64,000 bases of DNA from Lachnospiraceae bacterium. Lineage in GTDB: Bacteria; Bacillota; Clostridia; Lachnospirales; Lachnospiraceae. The notes under the pieces were generated by a model, which saw nothing but the letters and a program-made list of their open reading frames with translations, had not been told where the DNA came from and made no database searches. Position 1 is the first letter of the stretch. Every line of letters starts with the position of its first letter. The stretch lies in the NCBI GenBank assembly GCA_017431345.1, contig JAFRLH010000006.1:34996-98995 (forward strand), read 5' to 3'. The position numbers and the translations under genes were made by a program. This document shows, piece after piece, positions 26,560-34,861 of the stretch.

Positions 26560-27603
26560 TTGAAGTTCATACATACCGCAGACATCCATCTCGGCGCTTC
26601 TCCTGACAGAGACCTTCCGTGGGGAGAAGCACGCAGACTCGCCGTTTATAAGACCTTTGAAGGCATCCTGAACACTGCTCGGGAAGAAAAGACCGACCTT
26701 CTTCTGATCGCCGGAGACCTGTTTCACAGACCGCCCGTCCTGCGTGAGGTAAGAGAACTCGCCGCGCTGTTTTCCCGGATTCCAGACACACAGGTCGTCC
26801 TGACCGCGGGGAATCACGACCATCTTTATCCCGGATGCGCAATGCTCTCTCTCCCGCTCGGGGAAAATGTACATCTGCTTGATTCGCAGGCACTCTCCAG
26901 CGTCACTTTTCCGTCACTGAAGACCGTCGTGCATGGCTTCAGCTATCATCAGCCCGGGCATCCGGCGCCGTTCCCGGCATCCGTGACCGCGCCCAAAGAC
27001 GGAATGCACCATATCCTGATGCTCCACGGCGGGGACGAACAGCATCTTCCGCTTTCCTTCGACGCCCTGGCCTCTTCCGGTTTTGATTATATTGCGCTCG
27101 GGCATATCCATCAGCCGAGGCTCTTCGAGCGCTGCCCGATGGCGTACTGCGGCTCTCCCGAACCGATGGACCGCACCGATACCGGCAGACGCGGTTATAT
27201 AAAGGGAAGCATAGATGACTCCGGCGTCGATTTCCGCTTCATCCCTTCCGCTTCCGGCGAATACCGCCAGGTCACGATCACCGTAAATCCTGCCAGCACA
27301 TCAGCGCAGATCACCGATCTACTCCGTGAAAAACTGGACCACAGCGAAAAATATTTCTATCGCATTATTCTGGCCGGCGAGCGCGGACCGGACATCCGCT
27401 TCGATCCGGAGATCATCTCCATGGCCGGACAGATCTCTGACATCACCGACAGGACCGTACCTTCTTTTGATATCGACCGGCTCCTGGAGGAACATTCCCA
27501 CGATCTGATCTCTCATTACATAAGGAAACTTTCAGGCGGGACGGAGACCGAAAAAAAGGCGCTTTTTTATGGTCTTGCCGCGCTGCTCGATCCCGAAGGA
27601 TAA
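26560..27603 (+). CDS. SbcD/YhaO-like metallophosphoesterase (DNA exonuclease subunit)
   Basis: The 347-residue protein has the metal-binding motifs of Mre11/SbcD nucleases in order: HTADIHLG near residue 5, AGDLFHRP near 50, TAGNHDH near 87, MLHGG near 155 and LGHIHQP near 180. A C-terminal capping region follows. The start is TTG 26560 with AAAGGAGG seven bases upstream. The partner ATPase is encoded 13 bases downstream, as in sbcDC or yhaON operons. The likely role is processing of DNA ends or hairpins. Confidence 0.9.
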   Translation: MKFIHTADIHLGASPDRDLPWGEARRLAVYKTFEGILNTAREEKTDLLLIAGDLFHRPPVLREVRELAALFSRIPDTQVVLTAGNHDHLYPGCAMLSLPLGENVHLLDSQALSSVTFPSLKTVVHGFSYHQPGHPAPFPASVTAPKDGMHHILMLHGGDEQHLPLSFDALASSGFDYIALGHIHQPRLFERCPMAYCGSPEPMDRTDTGRRGYIKGSIDDSGVDFRFIPSASGEYRQVTITVNPASTSAQITDLLREKLDHSEKYFYRIILAGERGPDIRFDPEIISMAGQISDITDRTVPSFDIDRLLEEHSHDLISHYIRKLSGGTETEKKALFYGLAALLDPEG

Positions 27604-27616
27604 ACGAGGTGATCCG

Positions 27617-29251
27617 ATGAAGATAAACCGAATCCATATAAACAGCTTCGGGAAACTGCGGAACCGTACGTTTTCCTTTTCCGACGGCATCCACGTGATC
27701 CAGGGGCCGAACGAGAGCGGGAAATCCACTCTCCATGCGTTCCTGGAGGCGATGTACTTCGGTATGGAACGCGGACGCGGACGGGCCGCAAGAAGCGACA
27801 ATTATACCAGATATTACCCGGAAGAAGGCGGCAGCACCTACGGCGGCGTCATGGAATTTACACAGGACGAGACCATGCATTCCGTTTACCGGAATTTCAC
27901 CCGTGATCCTTCCGGTCTTACGCTGATGGATGAAACACACGGGAAACAGCTTTCTCCGGATCCCGAGGAATACCGGCAGATCCTGGGCGGGCTTACCCTG
28001 CCGCTCTACCGCAATACGGTCTCCTTAAAACAGCTGCAGGCAAAGACATCCGATGAGCTTCCCGGGCTCCTGAAGAACCATATCGTCAACCTGAAGCAGG
28101 CCGGTTCGGCTTCCCTTGATCTGAAAAAATCAAAGGAACGCCTGCTCCGCGAGAAAAAATCCCTGCTCCAGTCCATGCACGCCGGCGCCGAAAAGGAAGC
28201 CTCTCTTCTGGAGCTTCAGATCAGGGATGCGGAATCCGCCATCTCCGCGCTTCCCGATCCGGCAGAGCTCACGCTGAAAAAAGAGGAAGCCGGCCGCATA
28301 AATGCAGATCTGGCGCGCGATACTGCGGCGCGAAAGGACCTGCTGTCTGATATTCATCAATATGAAAAGGAAATGCAGGACAGCACGGAAGAATCGGCGA
28401 AATATGCTTCCGGCGCACGGATGCTGGCCGGAGGCGGCATTCTCCTGATCCTTGCCGCTGTGCTGATGATATTCGCTTCCCTGAAGATCCCTGCCGCGCT
28501 CTGCGCCGCTGCCGGCGTACTGTTCACCGCAGCCGCCGTACTGTATGGCGGCAGAGCAAAGTCGCTTCGCTCCGACGGGGGGCCAGAGGCTGCGCTTTCC
28601 GCACTGCGGGCAGAGGAGGAATCCCTGACCACCGGCCTGCTGAAAAAACAACAGGCACTGAAAAACCTGGAACATGAGATCGGCGATCTGAACCGGGGCC
28701 TCTACAAGCGGGAGGAATGCGAAGAAAGAAAAAGACAGGCCGAAGAAAAGCTTGAAGGCCTTGCTCCGGCGATAGAACGGAATCAGGCTCTGCGGGAGGA
28801 ATGCGATGCGATCGATCTCGCAGCCGCGACCATCGACGAGCTGTCCGGAAATGTGTTTGATTCCTTCGGAAGATATCTGACCGACACCGCGTCCGACCTG
28901 ATCCGGCAGATCACCGGCGGCAGATATACAAAACTTCTGATGGATGAAAACATGGAACTCTCCCTGGAGCATGAACACCAGCCGGTCCCCATTTCATCCG
29001 TAAGCGTAAGCACCATTGATCAGGTGTATCTGGCGCTGCGCATCGCCTGCATAGAATTCTTCTGGCCGGAAGAATCGATGCCTCTGCTCCTCGATGAGAG
29101 CTTCGCCATGTATGACACGGAGCGCATCACCGAGACGCTGTCATGGCTCGCCGAATCCTATCCGGGACAGATCTTCCTCTTCACGGCACAGAGCCGGGAA
29201 GAAGAGATCCTGTCTTCCTGCAGAATAAAGCACCAGATAATCCATCTGTAA
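27617..29251 (+). CDS. SbcC/YhaN-like AAA ATPase, short form with membrane-type segments
   Basis: The 544-residue protein starts with INRIHINSFGKLRN and a Walker A GPNESGKST near residue 37. A coiled-coil region follows. Two consecutive hydrophobic stretches lie around 275-320 (GGILLILAAVLMIFASL; ALCAAAGVLFTAAAVLYGG), then a second coiled coil. The C-terminal half of the ATPase has the signature region SVSTIDQVYLALRIA and Walker B PLLLDESFAMYD. It is well below SbcC or YhaN length (~950-1050). The start at 27617 has GAGGTGATCCG upstream. It should form a complex with the metallophosphoesterase upstream. Confidence 0.85.
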   Translation: MKINRIHINSFGKLRNRTFSFSDGIHVIQGPNESGKSTLHAFLEAMYFGMERGRGRAARSDNYTRYYPEEGGSTYGGVMEFTQDETMHSVYRNFTRDPSGLTLMDETHGKQLSPDPEEYRQILGGLTLPLYRNTVSLKQLQAKTSDELPGLLKNHIVNLKQAGSASLDLKKSKERLLREKKSLLQSMHAGAEKEASLLELQIRDAESAISALPDPAELTLKKEEAGRINADLARDTAARKDLLSDIHQYEKEMQDSTEESAKYASGARMLAGGGILLILAAVLMIFASLKIPAALCAAAGVLFTAAAVLYGGRAKSLRSDGGPEAALSALRAEEESLTTGLLKKQQALKNLEHEIGDLNRGLYKREECEERKRQAEEKLEGLAPAIERNQALREECDAIDLAAATIDELSGNVFDSFGRYLTDTASDLIRQITGGRYTKLLMDENMELSLEHEHQPVPISSVSVSTIDQVYLALRIACIEFFWPEESMPLLLDESFAMYDTERITETLSWLAESYPGQIFLFTAQSREEEILSSCRIKHQIIHL

Positions 29252-29260
29252 AATCAAACC

Positions 29261-30973
29261 TCAGTCTTCCTCCGCTGCTCCCGCCGTGACAGGTTCCGCG
29301 TCCGGAGCAGCGTAATATTTTCCGATGACATCCCATACCGAACTGCCGTCCATTCCCAGCTTCCAGAACGCGATGCCCTTCAGTTCGTTCGCCCGGATCA
29401 GTCTGATCCTGGCGTCCTGCGATTCGTTGTCTTCGAGCCAGATCTGATAAACCGTTTCGCCGTCTTTGGCAGAGGCGACATTCTGACCAAGCTCCTCCTG
29501 CCATGAGACTTCCATATTGTAATTCTTTACATACTGCGCCGCCCCGTCCATACCGAGCGCTTCCGATGTGAGCCCGTCCGGGCTGTCGATCCAGACTCTT
29601 GTATAAAAAGGCGCGCCGCAGATCAGCCTGTCCGCCTCCGTTTTGGCAAGCAGATCCCTGATCCCCTGCGCAACGAATTCCAGCGACGACGTCGAGCCGG
29701 GATCACTTCCCGGATAATGCTCGTCATAAGCCATCAGGACGATATAGTCGATGATCTTTGCCTGCTCATCAAGGTGATATCTTGCAATGCCGCCGCCGGA
29801 GGGCATTCCGCTGTCGACGGAGAGGATCAGGCCTCTTTTTCTGCATTCCACCGACAGTTCGCGGATAAACTGTATGTAGGCATCCCCCGTTTCTTCCTGC
29901 AGTCTCTCAATATCCACATTCAGGCCGTCCGCACCGACCGCTTCCAGCTCGGCAAACACCTTTTCCGTCAGTGTATTTCTGACTGAAGTCGGAACAAGGG
30001 ATGCATTCAGGTCCACTTCATGGTTGACATTATCGAGCATCACCCATACCTGCATGCCGGCTTCATGCGCAGCGCTGACATAGGCAGCGTCTCCTCTGGT
30101 CTCTATTTCACCGGGTGTCTCCGTCATCGAAAGCCAGGTCGGGCAGATCACATTGACCGGCGTCTTCTTTGCCGCGAACGCAGCCAGTTCCTTGTTGCCT
30201 GTTGACCGGAAGACCTGATGCCAGATCATGCAGATGTCACCGGGGAAGTCTGTATGGGTGTATTCCGGTTCGGTATAAGGACCGTCCTCCGTCACTTCTT
30301 CCGTTCCCGAAAGGGCGGATTTCCGGATATAACCGATCAGACCGTCCGCGCTCTGCACTCTGTCCCAGTTCTCGAGTTCTTCCAGTATGACCACCTGATC
30401 TCCGGGAACGAGGTTCTCCATGACCGGGCTTCTTACTCCGCCTCTTACGCGCAGCGCTTCTTCCGCGCCAAGCGTTCCAACAAGTTCGCTCCCCCATACA
30501 GTGCGCAGCACGATCCTGGCCGGGCTGTCAAAATTCTCGGCGCTGATATTGGAGTACTGCTGCACATAGGTAAGGGAAATATAGACCTCTCCGTCTTCGA
30601 TCAGGAAGACCGGAGCGCCGTCAAACGCTGTCTCCGTATCGGCAGAGACAACTTCTTCCGGGAGTGTATAGAGCAGCAATTCCTCTTCAGGATCCCAGTA
30701 GAATCCTGCATTCAGTTCTTTTCTGATAACATCATAGGGAAGATAGGCATGCCCCAGTGTCCACAGTGCCCTGTTCTCAGAGACTGTATGATTGGCTATA
30801 ATGGCAGCAGTGCCTTCCTCGGAACCATATATGGCGTCGAGGTCCGCTTTTCTGTCAGTCGGAATCCTCCTGGTGATCCACTCTCCTGCCAGTCCCGCTG
30901 CGGCTACCACGACGATCAGGAACAGGATGATCAGTACGGGAGTTTTTCTTCTTTTTTTCTCTTTTCTTTTCAT
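29261..30973 (-). CDS. Membrane-anchored GH18 family hydrolase with SH3-like region
   Basis: The 570 residues begin with a very basic tail (KRKEKKRRK) and one transmembrane helix (VLIILFLIVVVAAAGLAG). A region (about 35-150) resembling copper-amine-oxidase N-type wall modules and an SH3-like stretch (about 155-225) follow. The GH18 barrel (about 240-555) has the catalytic motif DGLNVDIE, whose final Glu is the proton donor. Bacterial proteins of this layout, such as spore-cortex SleL/YaaH, cut N-acetylglucosaminyl bonds in peptidoglycan. It converges with the SbcC-like gene with nine bases between stops. Confidence 0.87.
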   Translation of the reverse strand: MKRKEKKRRKTPVLIILFLIVVVAAAGLAGEWITRRIPTDRKADLDAIYGSEEGTAAIIANHTVSENRALWTLGHAYLPYDVIRKELNAGFYWDPEEELLLYTLPEEVVSADTETAFDGAPVFLIEDGEVYISLTYVQQYSNISAENFDSPARIVLRTVWGSELVGTLGAEEALRVRGGVRSPVMENLVPGDQVVILEELENWDRVQSADGLIGYIRKSALSGTEEVTEDGPYTEPEYTHTDFPGDICMIWHQVFRSTGNKELAAFAAKKTPVNVICPTWLSMTETPGEIETRGDAAYVSAAHEAGMQVWVMLDNVNHEVDLNASLVPTSVRNTLTEKVFAELEAVGADGLNVDIERLQEETGDAYIQFIRELSVECRKRGLILSVDSGMPSGGGIARYHLDEQAKIIDYIVLMAYDEHYPGSDPGSTSSLEFVAQGIRDLLAKTEADRLICGAPFYTRVWIDSPDGLTSEALGMDGAAQYVKNYNMEVSWQEELGQNVASAKDGETVYQIWLEDNESQDARIRLIRANELKGIAFWKLGMDGSSVWDVIGKYYAAPDAEPVTAGAAEED

Positions 30974-31441
30974 TTGGCAATACCTGCATTTCTGTAATGG
31001 GAATTCCTGTGCTTGATTCAGGAGTATACCACAGACCTGCGGGTATTACAAACCGCAGTATTACGGACCGCAGCGGCAGAGGAAACATTTTGGAAAACAG
31101 ATGCCGTTCCCGCTCGTTCTCTGACGGCTGTTTCAGGACCGTCTGTTTTTATCCGTAATGACATGGTCCGATCCAATGAACACAACAGATGCCTTCTGAA
31201 GAGAATAATCCGGAAAGTACCTGCAGGCATGCCGCCGTATTCCCCTTCTCCTTTCTGAACTGAATGATCCACTCGTTCCGGCGGTCCCGTACTGACAGAT
31301 CCTGTGCCATGTCCTGCGGCGCCAGTGAAAACCATCTGCCTGCATCCTTATGATAATCCTGCACAGACCGTCTGTCATGCAACGATTGGGTTCCTTTCTG
31401 TCCCTTTTGCAGTAAAAACGTGATAACCCGTTTAAATGCAC
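30974..31441. other. Gap of ~520 bp with no supported gene
   Basis: Between the GH18 gene and mecA I see no gene with a ribosome-binding site and recognisable product. Short minus-strand frames around 31133-31480 have moderately protein-like composition, but they run over the mecA promoter. The stretch may hold remnants of a lost gene. Confidence 0.4.
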
Positions 31442-31470
31442 TTTACATTCCCCGATCCTTTGGGTATAAT
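31442..31470 (+). promoter_or_regulatory. Strong promoter of mecA
   Basis: TTTACA (31442-31447), 17-base spacer, perfect TATAAT (31465-31470), and AAAGGAG before the ATG at 31496. Expected transcript start near 31477. Confidence 0.85.
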
Positions 31471-31495
31471 CTAGAATCATTTAAAGGAGCCGGTC

Positions 31496-32221
31496 ATGAA
31501 GATAGAAAGACTTAGTGAAAACCAGATACGCTGCACCCTGAGCCGCACCGACCTGAGGGAGCGCAGGATCTCGCTTTTCGAGCTCGCATACGGCGGAGAG
31601 AAAGCAAGGCATCTCTTCCGCGAAATGCTGGAGCGCGCAAATGACGAGGTCGGTTTTCACGTGGATGACCTGCCTCTTATGATCGAAGCGATCCCGTTAT
31701 CCGGTGAGGGACTGAGTCTTGTGATCACCAAGATCGAGGACCCGGAGGAGCTGGACACACGGTTCGCCAGATTTGCGCCGATGATCGAAGAAGCATATGA
31801 GAATATCATTTCCTCTTCTTCCGGCCCTGAGAACGCAGGCTCCGCACAGGATATTCTTGATACCCTCGGCCGCATCCTGGATAAATCAGGCGGCGACGAA
31901 CCCGGATCTGACGCTCCGGCACAGACTGATATCGCTCCCGTATACAGTTTTGATTCCATGGAAAACGTACTGAGAGCCGCGGAAATGCTGTCCGGCGTTT
32001 ACAGAGGAGAGAATTCATTATACAAGAATACGCGCAGCGGCAGATATCTGCTGTCGGTGCACAGATCTGACCATACGCCCGAAGAATTCAACAGGATCTG
32101 CAATATCCTCACAGAATACGGGCAGCGCACGCGTTCCAATTCCGCGAGCGAGGAATATTTCCGCGAACATCTGAAAGTGCTCGCATCCGGTACAGCATTG
32201 CAGTCGATCATTTCAGGATAA
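31496..32221 (+). CDS. mecA: Adaptor protein MecA
   Basis: MecA delivers substrates to the ClpC-ClpP protease and in Bacillus controls competence and other regulators. The 241-residue protein has the N-terminal substrate-binding domain (KIERLSENQIRCTLSRTDLRERRIS...) with a negatively charged centre. A flexible Ser/Gly-rich linker (about 100-140) and a C-terminal ClpC-binding domain (VYSFDSMENVLRAAEML...LYKNTRSGRYLL) follow. It is transcribed alone from a near-consensus promoter and ends at a bidirectional terminator. Confidence 0.93.
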   Translation: MKIERLSENQIRCTLSRTDLRERRISLFELAYGGEKARHLFREMLERANDEVGFHVDDLPLMIEAIPLSGEGLSLVITKIEDPEELDTRFARFAPMIEEAYENIISSSSGPENAGSAQDILDTLGRILDKSGGDEPGSDAPAQTDIAPVYSFDSMENVLRAAEMLSGVYRGENSLYKNTRSGRYLLSVHRSDHTPEEFNRICNILTEYGQRTRSNSASEEYFREHLKVLASGTALQSIISG

Positions 32222-32251
32222 TCCATTTCAGAAAATATAAATTTCGGGAAC

Positions 32252-32284
32252 AAAAAAACTCCGGCATCCGCCGGAGTTTTTTCA
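32252..32284. terminator. Bidirectional terminator between mecA and ferredoxin
   Basis: AAAAAACTCCGG and CCGGAGTTTTTT form a perfect stem (32253-32264 with 32271-32282), with A and T runs serving both strands. Confidence 0.92.
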
Positions 32285-32290
32285 GAATCA

Positions 32291-32464
32291 TTATTCTGCG
32301 GGAGCGATCGCTTCTGTAGGACATACGCCTGCGCATGTTCCGCAGTCGATGCAGACATCGGGGTTGATCTCGTAATGCTCTGCGCCTTCAGCAATAGCTT
32401 CTACGGGGCACTCTGCTGCACAGGTTCCGCAGCTTACGCATTCATCAGAAATTACATATGCCAT
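32291..32464 (-). CDS. 2[4Fe-4S] ferredoxin
   Basis: The product is 57 residues: MAYVISDECVSCGTC opens the first CxxCxxCxxxCP cluster motif (CVSCGTCAAECP) and CIDCGTCAGVCP is the second. This is the classic clostridial small electron carrier for anaerobic oxidoreductases. ATG 32464 follows GGAGGTAATACA. It is transcribed alone from its own promoter, divergent from a DUF1858 gene, and has a perfect palindrome in its leader. Confidence 0.95.
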   Translation of the reverse strand: MAYVISDECVSCGTCAAECPVEAIAEGAEHYEINPDVCIDCGTCAGVCPTEAIAPAE

Positions 32465-32482
32465 TGTATTACCTCCTGAATT

Positions 32483-32499
32483 GATCTTCTGAGAAGATC
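32483..32499. promoter_or_regulatory. 17-bp palindrome in the ferredoxin leader
   Basis: GATCTTCT-G-AGAAGATC is a perfect inverted repeat between the -10 and the ribosome-binding site of the ferredoxin gene: either an operator or a 5' hairpin. Confidence 0.45.
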
Positions 32500-32515
32500 T
32501 TTGTATTCTGGCGTC

Positions 32516-32544
32516 ATTGTAATATAGAATTTTTGAAAATTCAA
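32516..32544 (-). promoter_or_regulatory. Promoter of the ferredoxin gene
   Basis: On the minus strand TTGAAT (32539-32544), 17-base spacer, TACAAT (32516-32521). Confidence 0.72.
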
Positions 32545-32633
32545 TAGGTTAGTTCTGACTTTTTTGCAATAAGGAAGCGGATTCCTGTCACATTAGATCT
32601 GATTTCAGCTAATTTTACGGAACCACAATTCTC

Positions 32634-32662
32634 TTGCATTTCTCTGCGCAATACACTATACT
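32634..32662 (+). promoter_or_regulatory. Promoter of the DUF1858 gene
   Basis: TTGCAT (32634-32639), 17-base spacer, TATACT (32657-32662), 39 bases above the ATG. Confidence 0.65.
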
Positions 32663-32700
32663 GTCCATTGATCACATCATCTTAATGAAAGGAGAGCATC

Positions 32701-32913
32701 ATGGCACAGCAGATCGATAAGGATATTCTGATCGGCGAACTGATCAATGTTGATATAAACATCGTTCCCATCCTCATGGGCGCAGGGATGCACTGCATCG
32801 GCTGCCCTTCCTCCCAGATGGAGTCTCTGGATGAGGCCTGCATGGTACATGGTATCGAGACCGAGACCATGGTAAATGCGATCAATGAATATCTTGCTGC
32901 GAAGGAGCAGTAA
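32701..32913 (+). CDS. DUF1858 small protein
   Basis: The 70-residue protein has the DUF1858 pattern: a leading helix (IDKDILIGELI) and a central GMHCIGCPSSQMESL block with the conserved CxxC, then an acidic helix. Such proteins appear alone or fused to redox proteins in anaerobes. The cysteine pair suggests metal, cluster or persulfide handling, but the function is not established. ATG 32701 follows AAAGGAGAGCATC. It is divergent from the ferredoxin gene, with which it shares a 236-base control region. Confidence 0.82.
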   Translation: MAQQIDKDILIGELINVDINIVPILMGAGMHCIGCPSSQMESLDEACMVHGIETETMVNAINEYLAAKEQ

Positions 32914-32954
32914 GAAAAACGGCAGGGCACGTTCCCTGTCTCTCCGAATACTGA

Positions 32955-32990
32955 TATAAAAGAAGGCAGGAACCCCTGCCTTCTTTTATT
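32955..32990. terminator. Bidirectional terminator between DUF1858 gene and dnaB
   Basis: AGAAGGCAGG (32961-32970) pairs with CCTGCCTTCT (32975-32984); the flanks give T-rich tails on both strands. It touches the 3' end of dnaB. Confidence 0.88.
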
Positions 32991-34332
32991 TTTCTTCCGT
33001 CCTGTTCAGATTTCCGAATTTCGTAAGCTCGGACATCCATGCCAGATCCGTGGTCCCGATCGGGCCGTTCCTCTGTTTGGCGATGATCACTTCGCAGATA
33101 TTCTTTTTGGGACTGTCATGGTTGTAGTAGTCGTCCCTGTACAGGAACATGACCACATCCGCATCCTGCTCGATCGCACCCGATTCTCTCAGATCGGAAA
33201 GCATGGGATGCTTGTCATTCCTTGATTCCACCGCACGCGAGAGCTGTGACAGCGCGATGACCGGGCAGTTCAGTTCCCTGGCAAGCGCCTTTAAGGATCT
33301 GGAGATCTCGGAGATCTCCTGCTGCCTGTTGTCGTTCCCGCGTCTCCCCGAGCCGGACATAAGCTGCAGATAATCGATAATGATCAGCTGCAGTCCGAAT
33401 TCCAGCTTGTATTTCCGGCACTTCGTACGCAGCTCAGACACCGAAATGCCGGGGGTATCGTCCAGGATCAACTTTGAATTACTGAACATCTCCGTCGCCT
33501 CGATGATCCGGTCCCAGTCCGCATCGCCCAGATTGCCGACGCGGATGTTCTCGGAGCTGACCCTCGTTTCCATGGCGTACAGACGGTTCATGAGCTGTTC
33601 CTTAGACATCTCAAGACTGAAGATCGCCGTACAGTATCCCTTTTTAAAGCAGGCGTACTGTGCAATATTCAGGGCGAACGCTGTTTTTCCCATGGACGGT
33701 CTCGCGGCAAGCAGGATCAGATCCGATGGCTGCAGTCCGGCCAGCTTTCTGTCCAGATCCGTGAAGCCGGTCGGCACACCGGTGATCAGGCTTTTGGTCC
33801 TGGCCGCCTTGTGGATGCGCTCCAGCGTTGTGATCGCGACCTCCTGGATCGGCACATAATCCTGTTCCCGCCGCCGGTTGAGCACATCGAATACCTTCTT
33901 TTCGGTATCCGCAAGGATGTTCTCGGTCTTCTCCTTCCCGGCGTAGCACATGCCGGCGATCTCTTCTGATACATGGATCAGCCTTCTGAGGAGCGCTTTG
34001 TCATGAATGATCTCCGCGTAATATTTCCCGTTGGCCGAAAGCGGTACCGCCGCTGCCAGACTGCCCAGATATTCCATGTTCGCCGTTTCCGGAGGAACAT
34101 CCTTTTCCTTCAGCCTGTCCTGGAGCGTCATAAAATCTACCGGGCGCCCGTCCTCATAGAGTTCGACCATGGAATCGAAAATAACCCCGTACTGTCTGAT
34201 GTAGAATTCGCTGCCGTCAACGATATTCTCCACGACGGGGATCACTTCATTATCCAGGAGCATCGCTCCGATCAGGATTCCTTCCGCCTCCTCACTGTGA
34301 GGCTGTATACGTTTAATCTGATTTTCTTCCAT
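32986..34332 (-). CDS. dnaB: Replicative DNA helicase
   Basis: DnaB is the hexameric helicase at the replication fork. The 448 residues have the N-terminal primase-interacting domain (RIQPHSEEAEGILIGAMLLD), a linker and the RecA-like domain. This has Walker A ARPSMGKTAFALN near residue 205, SLEMSKEQL, Walker B IIIDYLQLM and an arginine-finger region ending the core (VMFLYRDDYY). It is last in a clpX-like-gdpP-rplI-dnaB gene run; the rplI-dnaB pairing is widespread in Firmicutes. Confidence 0.97.
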   Translation of the reverse strand: MEENQIKRIQPHSEEAEGILIGAMLLDNEVIPVVENIVDGSEFYIRQYGVIFDSMVELYEDGRPVDFMTLQDRLKEKDVPPETANMEYLGSLAAAVPLSANGKYYAEIIHDKALLRRLIHVSEEIAGMCYAGKEKTENILADTEKKVFDVLNRRREQDYVPIQEVAITTLERIHKAARTKSLITGVPTGFTDLDRKLAGLQPSDLILLAARPSMGKTAFALNIAQYACFKKGYCTAIFSLEMSKEQLMNRLYAMETRVSSENIRVGNLGDADWDRIIEATEMFSNSKLILDDTPGISVSELRTKCRKYKLEFGLQLIIIDYLQLMSGSGRRGNDNRQQEISEISRSLKALARELNCPVIALSQLSRAVESRNDKHPMLSDLRESGAIEQDADVVMFLYRDDYYNHDSPKKNICEVIIAKQRNGPIGTTDLAWMSELTKFGNLNRTEEK

Positions 34333-34402
34333 CGTCCGATCTCACAACTCTTTTGTTTTATCCGGGAACGTCAGGTGCCCAGTCCGGGGAAAGGCGGCCG
34401 TT

Positions 34403-34849
34403 TTACTCTGCTGCTACGTCGACCTTGATCGCCGCCGTTACATCCTTGTGCAGCTTCACGGAAACGGGATGTACGCCAAGTGTCTTGATCGGATCGGGAA
34501 GCACGATCTTCTTTTTATCGACCGCGACGCCCAGCTGTTTTTCGATCTCCTGCGCAAGTTCCTTCGAAGCGATGGCGCCGAAAAGCTTCCCGCCCTCTCC
34601 GGCTTTGACCTTCATCTGAATCGTCTTTCCGGAGATCGACTCCGAAAGCGCTTTTGCCGCTGCCAGTTCTTCCGCCGCGACCTTCGCTTCATACGCTTTC
34701 TGCTGTTTCAGTTTCGCCAGATTGGCCGCATTGGCTTCGACCGCCATCTTTTTCGGAATCAGGAAATTCCTTGCATATCCGTCATTTGCCTTTACCACAT
34801 CGCCGGCTTTTCCCAGCGTCTTTACATCCTGAAGCAATACTACCTGCAT
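34403..34849 (-). CDS. rplI: 50S ribosomal protein L9
   Basis: L9 binds 23S rRNA at the base of the L1 stalk. The 148 residues open with the L9 signature MQVVLLQDVKTLGKAGDVVKV-like stretch and NDGYARNFLIPKKMA, then the long connecting helix (about 41-75) and the C-terminal domain. ATG 34849 follows GGAGGAT. It starts 12 bases after the gdpP stop and is followed by dnaB 70 bases on. Confidence 0.97.
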   Translation of the reverse strand: MQVVLLQDVKTLGKAGDVVKANDGYARNFLIPKKMAVEANAANLAKLKQQKAYEAKVAAEELAAAKALSESISGKTIQMKVKAGEGGKLFGAIASKELAQEIEKQLGVAVDKKKIVLPDPIKTLGVHPVSVKLHKDVTAAIKVDVAAE

Positions 34850-34861
34850 CTTATCCTCCTT

